From positions 1-11,943 of the forward strand of contig PMYY01000180.1 of assembly GCA_003170655.1 (NCBI GenBank): 11,943 bases of DNA, written 5' to 3'. Each line of letters opens with the position of its first letter. Position 1 is the first letter of the stretch. Under the pieces are notes generated by a model, which was not told the DNA's origin, searched no databases, and was given only the letters and a program-made list of their open reading frames with translations. Positions 1 through 6,420 of the stretch are shown in pieces. This stretch comes from Nitrospiraceae bacterium (lineage in GTDB: Bacteria > Nitrospirota > Thermodesulfovibrionia > Thermodesulfovibrionales > Dissulfurispiraceae). Position numbers and translations under genes: made by a program.

Positions 1-370
1 GCGGCAGATTCGCCGCAATGGTTTTTATCGGCTTTTGCGCTACCTCACGTAGCCCTTCGGCAAAAGCCTTAATCTCCAGATTAGCCGAAGCTGCAAGCCT
101 TGTGAGATCGGACAAGCCCCCCTGAGTGATCGCCGAGTAGACCTCAAGTAGTCCCGACAGAGGCCTCACGGCTTTAAAGTACCCATATAATGATATAACG
201 ACGGTTGAGCCCACCGTGACGACAAGCAGTCCAATATATGAGAGATTGCTTTGTCGGGAGTAGAGGTAAAGCATGATGCATGCCTGAAATAGGATCAAAA
301 ATAGAGACAATCGGAGATATGTTTTTACATCAATACTCCTTACGTTGCCAGCGGTACTGATTGTCCCCAT
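1..370 (-). CDS. N-terminal part of a two-TM membrane signalling protein (chemotaxis-transducer-like), cut by window edge
   Basis: An open frame runs without a stop from an ATG at 370-368 to the left edge, giving 123 residues. A good Shine-Dalgarno (GGAGGG) sits 6 bases before the ATG, which fixes the start. The protein has two closely spaced hydrophobic segments (about residues 19-37 and 43-64) joined by a very short loop, so there is almost no periplasmic sensor. These are followed by a basic RPL junction and an amphipathic stretch (about 68-115) that resembles a HAMP or linker region entering a coiled coil. This architecture fits a methyl-accepting chemotaxis protein or a kinase with a membrane-embedded or cytoplasmic input, but the output domain lies outside the window, so the class is inference. 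In the upstream leader are a small hairpin (391-405, GGGG/CCCC arms) and an inverted repeat at 464-479. Confidence 0.6.
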   Translation of the reverse strand, partial: MGTISTAGNVRSIDVKTYLRLSLFLILFQACIMLYLYSRQSNLSYIGLLVVTVGSTVVISLYGYFKAVRPLSGLLEVYSAITQGGLSDLTRLAASANLEIKAFAEGLREVAQKPIKTIAANLP

Positions 371-463
371 AAGAAACCCTCCGTGTGGGTGGGGTGATAC
401 TCCCCATGTATTTTAAGATGTCCTTTGCGGCCTCCATTTTAGAAGATGCGCCGAAAGTGTTTT

Positions 464-479
464 TACTTAATACTAAGTA
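464..479. promoter_or_regulatory. Short inverted repeat, possible operator
   Basis: TACTTA-N4-TAAGTA is a perfect dyad with 6-base arms, about 95 bases upstream of the start of the minus-strand membrane protein. Its size and position would suit a dimeric regulator. It is AT-rich and could arise by chance; no second copy was seen. Confidence 0.25.
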
Positions 480-648
480 TCAAGCCGACTGAAAAAGTCA
501 ATCAAGACATACTTCCGCTAGCTCTGAAGTCTGGAGTTCCCCGACTGCAGTGAGATGAAAGCTACGCGGCAAAAGGTCTTTTTTATCCTGATTTAAACAA
601 TTTCTAAGCAAGCCGCATTTCTGATTGAAGACTATTTTTTGGTTATCA

Positions 649-1075
649 TCAATTATGCAAGACTGCGGCTACCAGTGGTTTCCAGGTGTTATCGAGAATA
701 GTTCTCAGTGAGTACTCGAAATTCGCCTCGCTTTTTTAAATCCGCTTTTTCACATTCCTATTCAATGCTTTCGACACATGAGAGCGGATATTCAATAATT
801 CCTAAACGTCGCAGTCTCAAAATGGCGGCGCTTTTAACCAGTGCCTGATAGTTATCAGCGGTGCGAGCACCTCCCTATGGCTGTTCGTTTCCAAAACAAT
901 CTGATAATGAGCGGTAGCTATGGAGATGGCCTTCAATAATGAATGGGCCGTCAATACTTCATTGCAAACAGGTGTGATAAAATGAACAAACACAGAACGG
1001 AGCTGGCTGCGTTATGTATCGCCTGAGGTTAGGCCCTGGATGGCGTGAGATATCCAGCCAATTATTATTGTTCAT
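649..1075 (-). pseudogene. Possible decayed gene of unknown family
   Basis: Read leftwards, several protein-like segments follow each other in different frames. The first is ATG-started (1075 to 959, 38 residues, containing WLDISRHPGP). An open frame of 64 codons follows (1011 to 817, containing LLKAISIATAHYQIVLETN). A third frame from 874 to 758 contains NYQALVKSAAILRLRRLGII, and a last short segment ends at 649 (SLRTILDNTWKPLVAAVLHN). The segments have ordinary amphipathic composition, overlap only a little and come in the expected order, as if one gene of about 130 residues had taken two or three frameshifts and a nonsense change. I do not recognise the family. There is no Shine-Dalgarno before the first ATG. 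The alternative is chance open frames in non-coding DNA. Confidence 0.35.
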
Positions 1076-1226
1076 AATCGTTATATTGGTTTGTCACGGC
1101 AGACAGAAGACATTTTGTTCTATGAAATTAAGAAATTGTGCAACATTCATAGACCAGTCGTAACCGAAACCGTCAATTTAGAATAGCGCTTATCAACCCA
1201 TAAGATTAAATCATGCACGGATAAAT

Positions 1227-2825
1227 ATGAAGAAGACCAAACTTAAACTTACCACAAAATTTATGCTTGGGATCGGAATAATACTGGTTTGTGCCGCCAG
1301 TATAAGCTCCATGCTGTTTTATGCATACCTGAAGGATCTTTATATAAAAGAGACATACCAGAAGACCGAATTGGTACTGGGACATATTAATGCCACAATG
1401 GAATATGTACGTGATGAGCTGAGACCTCAGATGTTCCATATATTGCCAAAGGACGAATTCATTCGAGAGGCCATGTCGACATCATTTGTTAACAAAGGAG
1501 TTATGGAAAGATTTGGTAGAAGATTCCCGAGCTATATATACAGAAGGGTAGCCATAAACCCTATGAATCCGAATAACAAAGCAGATCCTTTTGAAGTGGG
1601 CTTGATAAGGGGATTTGCTCAAAAAACTTCGGAAGGTCCTGAATGGAGAGGACTTGTTGCCAGGAACGGCAATAATTATTTTATCCACGTTAAGGCTATA
1701 ACTATGGAAGAACAGTGCATAATATGTCATGGGGATCCTGCCCTTGCACCGAAATCGCTTGTTCAACGCTATGGGAACATAAACGGCCATTACCAAAAGG
1801 CAGGGAATGTAATCGGATTAGAATCTATTGCAATCCCAGTTGATGAAACTTTCTATCAAATACGTCAGGTTGCCTTTTCTATATTTCTTTTTGCATTAAT
1901 GGGTATTACTATCCTCTTTCTGGTCCTTAATTATTTTTACTATACGGTCGCAGTAAAGCCGTTAAAAAAGGCGAGTGCTTTTTTTAAATCCGTTGTGAGT
2001 GGTCAGAAAGGACTCGACGTGCGCTTTGATGTAAAGGGGCATGATGAGATAGCCGAGGTTGCAGAATCCTTTAATGAAATGGTGTATCATTTGGAGAAAT
2101 CTCAGGGAGAAAGAGAAAAGATCGAAGAAAGATTACGGCAGGCCGACAAGCTTGCCTCCATCGGACAATTGGCAGCGGGAGTGGCGCACGAGATTAACAA
2201 TCCGCTAAGCATAGTTCTGGGATATACAAAGCTCATTATGAAAGATCCTCCTGTGGACGACAGGATTAAAGAGGACCTGAGCGTGATTCACAAAAATGCC
2301 GAGATCTGCAAAAAGATTGTAGAGGACCTCCTCAATTTTGCGAGACAAAAGAAAACGCGGTATGTTCAGGCAGATGTGAACGCAACATTAGAATCTGTCA
2401 TTTCGACAATGGAGGATAAATTAACAGCAAGCAACATAGCAATTGTCCGTAAATATGATCCCTCTGTTCCACGGATTTATATGGATATTGACAAAATGAA
2501 TCAGGTCTATACAAATATTCTCATGAATGCGCACCAAGCAATACGTTCCTCAGGGGTCATAACTGTATCCACCTTCTGCGATAACGAGAAGAAAGTGGTA
2601 TCGATCATCGTTTCCGACACTGGAAGTGGCATCCCGGAGGATCTACAGGATAAAATATTTGAGCCATTTTTCACTACCAAGGAACCGGGAGAAGGAACGG
2701 GGTTGGGTCTGGCTGTAAGCTATGGTATAGTTCATGAGCATGGTGGCGAGATTACAGTTGAAAGCAAGAAGAATGAGGGCGCCATATTTACTATAAAGTT
2801 GCCCATTGGGGATATGAAATCATGA
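1227..2825 (+). CDS. Membrane sensor histidine kinase with extracytoplasmic c-type haem (Tll0287-like/DUF3365) domain
   Basis: 532 residues. The order is: transmembrane helix 1 (about 11-33); an extracytoplasmic domain (34-215) with a CxxCH haem-attachment motif, C164-I-I-C167-H168, followed by GDP and a later GxxxGLESIAIPVD segment; transmembrane helix 2 (about 216-240); HAMP (about 238-292); a dimerisation/phosphoacceptor domain with AAGVAHEINNPLS, where H321 is the expected phosphorylated residue; and an ATP-binding domain with N-box around N430/N434, DTGSG (464-468), FFTT (481-484) and GEGTGLGL (488-495). The sensor layout matches the Tll0287-like family (DUF3365), whose members bind a covalent haem; the ligand or redox state sensed here is not known. 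The Shine-Dalgarno is weak (CGGA). The stop overlaps the regulator's start (ATGA), so the two are almost certainly co-translated and form a pair. Covalent haem requires export and cytochrome c maturation, so a periplasm is implied. Confidence 0.93.
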   Translation: MKKTKLKLTTKFMLGIGIILVCAASISSMLFYAYLKDLYIKETYQKTELVLGHINATMEYVRDELRPQMFHILPKDEFIREAMSTSFVNKGVMERFGRRFPSYIYRRVAINPMNPNNKADPFEVGLIRGFAQKTSEGPEWRGLVARNGNNYFIHVKAITMEEQCIICHGDPALAPKSLVQRYGNINGHYQKAGNVIGLESIAIPVDETFYQIRQVAFSIFLFALMGITILFLVLNYFYYTVAVKPLKKASAFFKSVVSGQKGLDVRFDVKGHDEIAEVAESFNEMVYHLEKSQGEREKIEERLRQADKLASIGQLAAGVAHEINNPLSIVLGYTKLIMKDPPVDDRIKEDLSVIHKNAEICKKIVEDLLNFARQKKTRYVQADVNATLESVISTMEDKLTASNIAIVRKYDPSVPRIYMDIDKMNQVYTNILMNAHQAIRSSGVITVSTFCDNEKKVVSIIVSDTGSGIPEDLQDKIFEPFFTTKEPGEGTGLGLAVSYGIVHEHGGEITVESKKNEGAIFTIKLPIGDMKS

Positions 2826-4231
2826 AACCTTCGGTGCTCATTGTTGATGATAAGCATGATATGCTGATGCTCCTGGAGAGGATTATCAGCGGCGAACTGG
2901 ATGTGGATGTTAATACATCGGACAACGGGAAAGATGCATTAGCTCTTATTTCAAGGAAGCCTGTTAGCGTTGTTCTTGCCGATATAAAAATGCCAGGAAT
3001 GGATGGGATCGAGCTCCTTAGGCAGGTTAAAAAGATGGGTAATTCAATTGTCGTCATCATGATGACCGCGTATGGAACTATCGAGACCGCTGTCGAGTCC
3101 TTGAAGCTTGGAGCGTATGATTTTGTTGCAAAGCCGTTTGACGAAGAGAGATTGGTGCACACTGTTAAAATGGCCTTGGAACGTTGTGACCTTATCAGGA
3201 AGAATCTCACTCTGGAACAGAGGATTAAAGAAAAAGAGACCGTTGAACAGTTTGTCGGTCAATCGCAGCCAGTACAGAAGCTCGTTGAGACTATACGCCT
3301 AGTAGCCAAAACCGATGTAACCGTTCTGATCACCGGTGAGACAGGTACAGGCAAGGATTTGGCAGCGAAGATGATCCATGCGCTAAGCAACAGGGCAGAT
3401 AAACCCTTTGTTGCTGTAAACTGCCCTGCCATACCCGAGAATATCCTAGAGAGCGAACTGTTCGGCTATAAAAAAGGTGCGTTTACGGGCGCGACTCATG
3501 ATAGGGATGGTCTTTTCCAGACTGCACAAGGCGGCACGATTCTGCTTGACGAAATTGGTGACATATCACCAGTGCTCCAGGCAAAACTCCTGAGGGTCCT
3601 TCAGGAGAAGGAAATAAAGCCGTTGGGAGAAACCCGCACGCATAAGGTTGATGTCAGAGTGATTGCAGCAACTAATCAGAATCTCACAGAGAAGATTGCA
3701 TCCGACCAATTCAGGCAGGATCTGTACTACAGATTAAATGTTGTCTCAATTCATACACCTTCACTTAGGGAAATATCCACGGACATCCCCCTAGTCGCAA
3801 ACCATCTTCTTGCTTTATACTGTTCTGAATTAACAATGCCTCAAAAGAGATTTTCTGAAGATGCGTTGAAAATACTGGTTTCAAAAAAATGGAACGGCAA
3901 TATAAGGGAACTCCAGAATGAAATCAAGAGAGTTGTAATATTCTCAAAGGGCCAAACAATCAATCCCGAGGATTTCAGTTGTGAATGTCTCAGGGCAGTT
4001 TGCCCTGAAGACAGCCTGTCCACCATCTGCAATCTTGCATATAAAGAAGCAAGAAAAAGTATTCTCGAAAAATTCAACGTCCAATACATAACTAATTTAT
4101 TGAAGGATTTGGAAGGCAACGTCTCATTATCAGCAAAAAAAGCATGCATTGAAAGGCAATCACTCCAGCAGCTAATGAGAAAATACGGGATCAACGCCGA
4201 CGACTACAGGAAAAGTGCTAACAAGATATAG
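2822..4231 (+). CDS. NtrC-family sigma-54-dependent response regulator
   Basis: 469 residues in three domains. The receiver (1-120) has acidic residues D9/D10, phosphoacceptor D54 (ADIKMPGMDG), T82 and K104. The AAA+ sigma-54 interaction domain (about 143-375) has Walker A GETGTGKD (172-179), the sigma-54 contact loop GAFTGA (219-224), Walker B with D243/E244 (LLDEIGD) and the RQDLYYRLNV arginine region (298-307). The C-terminal Fis-type helix-turn-helix (about 430-457) reads LEGNVSLSAKKACIERQSLQ. All motifs needed for sigma-54 activation are intact. The start overlaps the kinase stop by 4 bases and is preceded by GGGGAT. It is the evident partner of the haem-sensor kinase, and the sigma-54 promoter that follows 117 bases after its stop is the obvious target. 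The DNA-binding helix is somewhat divergent from the usual LGIxRxTLxRKL pattern, so its operator cannot be predicted by analogy. Confidence 0.95.
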   Translation: MKPSVLIVDDKHDMLMLLERIISGELDVDVNTSDNGKDALALISRKPVSVVLADIKMPGMDGIELLRQVKKMGNSIVVIMMTAYGTIETAVESLKLGAYDFVAKPFDEERLVHTVKMALERCDLIRKNLTLEQRIKEKETVEQFVGQSQPVQKLVETIRLVAKTDVTVLITGETGTGKDLAAKMIHALSNRADKPFVAVNCPAIPENILESELFGYKKGAFTGATHDRDGLFQTAQGGTILLDEIGDISPVLQAKLLRVLQEKEIKPLGETRTHKVDVRVIAATNQNLTEKIASDQFRQDLYYRLNVVSIHTPSLREISTDIPLVANHLLALYCSELTMPQKRFSEDALKILVSKKWNGNIRELQNEIKRVVIFSKGQTINPEDFSCECLRAVCPEDSLSTICNLAYKEARKSILEKFNVQYITNLLKDLEGNVSLSAKKACIERQSLQQLMRKYGINADDYRKSANKI

Positions 4232-4308
4232 CACTGAAAGATAATTATTGCACCAAAGCCGTTCTTGCCTCTTTTGATCTGTTCTCTTTATAATCACAAC
4301 TATCATAT

Positions 4309-4322
4309 AAATAAGCTTATTT
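4309..4322. promoter_or_regulatory. Perfect palindrome upstream of sigma-54 promoter, possible activator site
   Basis: AAATAAGCTTATTT is a perfect 14-base palindrome, about 26 bases upstream of the -24 element. NtrC-type regulators bind dyads upstream of sigma-54 promoters, normally somewhat farther away (about 80-150 bases from the transcription start). This one would be centred near -58. The AT-rich arms lower its significance. Confidence 0.3.
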
Positions 4323-4347
4323 TAGATCATGGGATTGTTCTCGAGTC

Positions 4348-4364
4348 TGGCATTCTCTTTGCTT
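4348..4364 (+). promoter_or_regulatory. Sigma-54 (-24/-12) promoter for the transporter gene
   Basis: TGGCAT-TCTCT-TTGCTT matches the sigma-54 consensus TGGCAC-N5-TTGCW, with a single C-to-T change at the sixth base and the invariant GG and GC exactly ten bases apart. Transcription should begin near 4373, leaving a leader of about 50 bases before the transporter ATG at 4423. It lies immediately downstream of a gene for a sigma-54 activator, which makes a chance match unlikely. Confidence 0.85.
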
Positions 4365-4422
4365 CTACTGTCCGATATGCGTACTATTCATTTAATAGCA
4401 TTAACTAAGGGGGGGGAATGTC

Positions 4423-5853
4423 ATGTCTGAAAAAGAAATAAAACCATCACCAGATTATTGTGAAACACCAAAGTGCGCCGTTTCGGCGACTCAAAAGCCT
4501 GCTGCCATGGGATGGAAGGAACTGTACCTCAAAGAAGATTGGTGGGCCATCTATGTAGGCTTTGGCATTGCGCTGCTTTGCCTACTGGCCTTTTTAAACG
4601 GTTCGACATTTGCAAAGTCGCTTGCAATCAATCCAGGTGGATTGAAATGGACCTCCGACTCCTTCGGCAAGGTGGTTGATCACTTCTCAAACAACATAGG
4701 TCTGTACGGCATACAATTTGTGTTCTGGCTGGTAATATTCAGCATTACTACAAAGATAATGCGTATAAAAACGTCGGAGTTTATTCCCGCATTCTTTATT
4801 CTCTATATCTTATCAATTTTAGCTTTTTTGATTGGTGGATGGCAGGATGCGGGCAGGTGGATGCTGGAACCGCCAATCGCGGCTCTTTTGATAGGGCTTG
4901 TTATAGCGAATGTTTTCCCATTCCCCAAATGGATGGATTCTGGGTTCAGGGTGGAATACTACATCAAGACAGGCATTGTCCTTCTCGGGGCAACGTTTCC
5001 CATCAACCTTGTGGTGTCAGCAGGACCGGTTGCTCTCTTTCAGGCAACGCTGATATCTCTTACAACATGTCTGACAATTTATTTTGTGGCAACGAAAGTC
5101 TTCGGACTCGATAAGCGGCTTGCAGCGGTAATCGGCACGGGAGGTGCCGTATGCGGGATATCAGGTTCCATGGCCATCGCAAGCGCGGTTGGCGCCAAAA
5201 AAGAGCATTTGTATACCTCAGTTACTCTCGTAGTCATATGGGCTATATTTATGGTCTTCTTTATCCCGTTTGTGTCGAAGATGCTTAATCTTCATCCCGG
5301 AATAGCAGGTGCATGGGTGGGGACATCAGAATTTGCCGATGCCGCCGGTTTTGCTGCTGCCAGCGCCTATGGGAAGATGGCAGGCAATGAGGACGCGGCC
5401 ATTCAGGGATTTACATTAATGAAAGTTATTGGAAGAGATATTTGGATAGGTATATGGTCATTTGTCTTTGCGTTGATCGCCTGCCTAAAATGGGAGAAAG
5501 AAGAGTGCGGTGTAAGGCCGAGCGCCATGGAGATATGGTGGAGGTTCCCGAAATTTGTGCTGGGATTTTTCTTGGCATCGCTACTTATGACCATTATAGC
5601 AGCCGGCTATTCGGCAGTAGACTTCAATAAGGTCTTTAAACCAGGCGTCTTTGGCCCCATCGCAGGGCTCCGTACATGGGCCTTTATATTCTGTTTCATG
5701 AGCATCGGGCTTACCACCAGATTCAAAGAACTTAAGTCAGCTGGAGCGAAACCTTTCATCTCATTCACCGTTGGAGTTTTGGTAAATGTTACGTTAGGGT
5801 TTATCCTCTCTGTTTATGTTTTCGGAGACTATTGGATGAAGTTGGGTAAGTAG
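4423..5853 (+). CDS. YeiH/UPF0324-family putative sulfate-exporter membrane protein
   Basis: 476 residues, strongly hydrophobic, with about 11-12 predicted membrane segments. The core (about 140-476) carries family landmarks: PPIAALLIGLVIAN (150-163), GTGGAVCGISGSMAIASAVGA (238-258), the TSEFADAAGFAAAS segment (301-314) and a C-terminal SIGLTTRFKELKSAG (427-441). Family members are annotated as putative sulfate exporters (Pfam Cons_hypoth698); the transported anion is poorly established, with sulfate, sulfite or sulfonates all possible. It is longer than the roughly 350-residue YeiH form because of an N-terminal extension with about three extra membrane segments and a cytosolic tail containing C13 and C18. 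The ATG at 4423 has an unbroken G8 run as Shine-Dalgarno (4409-4416). Transcription is expected from the sigma-54 promoter at 4348-4364 under the upstream NtrC-type regulator. Confidence 0.88.
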   Translation: MSEKEIKPSPDYCETPKCAVSATQKPAAMGWKELYLKEDWWAIYVGFGIALLCLLAFLNGSTFAKSLAINPGGLKWTSDSFGKVVDHFSNNIGLYGIQFVFWLVIFSITTKIMRIKTSEFIPAFFILYILSILAFLIGGWQDAGRWMLEPPIAALLIGLVIANVFPFPKWMDSGFRVEYYIKTGIVLLGATFPINLVVSAGPVALFQATLISLTTCLTIYFVATKVFGLDKRLAAVIGTGGAVCGISGSMAIASAVGAKKEHLYTSVTLVVIWAIFMVFFIPFVSKMLNLHPGIAGAWVGTSEFADAAGFAAASAYGKMAGNEDAAIQGFTLMKVIGRDIWIGIWSFVFALIACLKWEKEECGVRPSAMEIWWRFPKFVLGFFLASLLMTIIAAGYSAVDFNKVFKPGVFGPIAGLRTWAFIFCFMSIGLTTRFKELKSAGAKPFISFTVGVLVNVTLGFILSVYVFGDYWMKLGK

Positions 5854-5898
5854 AATACGGTGGGACAGATAACTTCTAAGCGCGATACGGAGGGTAGC

Positions 5899-6105
5899 AT
5901 GAGAGTCAAATGTATAGATTGCAGATACTTTGATAACCGCTCGGAAATGATTGAGCGTACCTTTCCTGGACTGAATTCACTGAGTTCCGCTTACTCATCC
6001 GTGTGGGCCGAGTCCGGGATTTGCAGCCGCCATGAATTGTTTCTCTCTCCATGGAGAAGGTGTGAGGATTTCCAGGAATGCCTTATCGGCATTGCTGATA
6101 CATAA
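5899..6105 (+). CDS. Small Cys-rich protein, putative metal- or Fe-S-binding
   Basis: 68 residues: C5-x2-C8, then C42, C55 and C61, with aromatic residues after the first pair (RYF) and SGIC and RRCEDF around later ones. The C-x2-C...GxC...C-x2-F layout is seen in many small uncharacterised proteins and suggests a four-cysteine zinc or iron-sulfur site; the metal is inference. I chose the ATG at 5899 because GGAGGG lies 5 bases upstream. A GTG at 5860 in the same frame has no ribosome site and would add 13 poorly structured residues. It starts 45 bases after the transporter stop on the same strand with no terminator between, so it is probably co-transcribed from the sigma-54 promoter. No signal peptide or membrane segment is seen. 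No named family is recognised. Confidence 0.65.
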   Translation: MRVKCIDCRYFDNRSEMIERTFPGLNSLSSAYSSVWAESGICSRHELFLSPWRRCEDFQECLIGIADT

Positions 6106-6127
6106 TAACAGCCAATGAATATCAATC

Positions 6128-6170
6128 GGGAAAACAGACAGTGGCGCTATCAGGGCCGGTCTGTTTTCCC
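6128..6170 (+). terminator. Strong hairpin after the transporter operon
   Basis: GGGAAAACAGAC (6128-6139) and GTCTGTTTTCCC (6159-6170) form a perfect 12-bp stem with a 19-base loop, 23 bases after the stop of the Cys-rich gene. No T-tract follows, so it may act as an mRNA 3' stabiliser or a non-canonical terminator rather than a classic intrinsic terminator. Confidence 0.55.
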
Positions 6171-6261
6171 AGCGTTAAGAGTCGACATCCATACCATGGC
6201 AGTACGAAGAGCGTGATTTTAAATAATTGGATGCATGCGCGTACTTTAAAATGGACTGAGT

Positions 6262-6417
6262 ATGTTGCTTAACTCAATTAAATACGGCGTACTCATTGTG
6301 AATGATAACGCTGATGTAAGAAGCAAATCGCGTCCCGTTCTGTCCAGGGAAGGACAATTATCATCCACCTCTAAATTGACCGAATTGAATCACTCCTTCT
6401 CCATCCTGTATCCTTAA
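6262..6417 (+). pseudogene. Remnant of a response-regulator receiver domain (51-codon ORF)
   Basis: An ATG-started frame encodes 51 residues. Residues 8-31, beginning YGVLIVNDNADVR and ending VLSREG, read like the first beta strand and helix of a receiver (typical VLIVDDNADVR...LxxEGY). One of the two acidic metal-binding residues appears as N, and the similarity stops before the phosphoacceptor aspartate. The rest is low in recognisable structure and ends in a TAA three bases before the hemH ATG. There is no good Shine-Dalgarno. The best explanation is debris of a deleted regulator. Alternatively, it could be a translated leader whose termination couples to hemH. Confidence 0.4.
6385..6414 (+). 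promoter_or_regulatory. Possible hemH promoter giving a leaderless transcript
   Basis: TTGAAT (6385-6390), an 18-base spacer and TATCCT (6409-6414) match the -35/-10 consensus at 4 of 6 bases each. The usual spacing from the -10 box places +1 on the A of the hemH ATG (6421). This fits with the absence of any Shine-Dalgarno before hemH. The match is weak by itself. Confidence 0.3.
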
Positions 6418-6420
6418 TCC

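Larger units (their letters stand above)
371..1226. other. Long intergenic region between divergent genes
   Basis: These 856 bases separate the minus-strand membrane protein from the plus-strand kinase, and no intact gene is visible. The left part should hold the promoter of the membrane protein. The part nearest the kinase should hold the kinase promoter, but I found no convincing -35/-10 pair or sigma-54 box there. The middle (649-1075) contains short, frame-shifted protein-like segments on the minus strand, described separately. The stretch is AT-rich, with many scattered stops in all frames. No tRNA, CRISPR array or intact insertion-sequence end was recognised. Confidence 0.6.
6106..6420. 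other. Intergenic region between Cys-rich gene and hemH
   Basis: These 315 bases hold the 12-bp stem hairpin (6128-6170), an AT-rich stretch without recognised signals (about 6171-6261), the receiver-like remnant (6262-6417) and a possible hemH promoter overlapping the end of that remnant. Confidence 0.6.

Noticed and set aside
532..551. Possible sigma-54 box (TGGAG...CTGCAG)
   Set aside because: The distance between GG and GC is 12 bases instead of 10, so it cannot be a -24/-12 promoter.
2791..3210. Minus-strand 139-residue open frame
   Set aside because: It is antisense to the receiver domain of the NtrC-type regulator and Ser/Ile-rich, as expected for a mirror frame.
5860..5898. GTG start 13 codons upstream for the Cys-rich protein
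   Set aside because: It has no ribosome site, while the ATG at 5899 has GGAGGG at ideal spacing.
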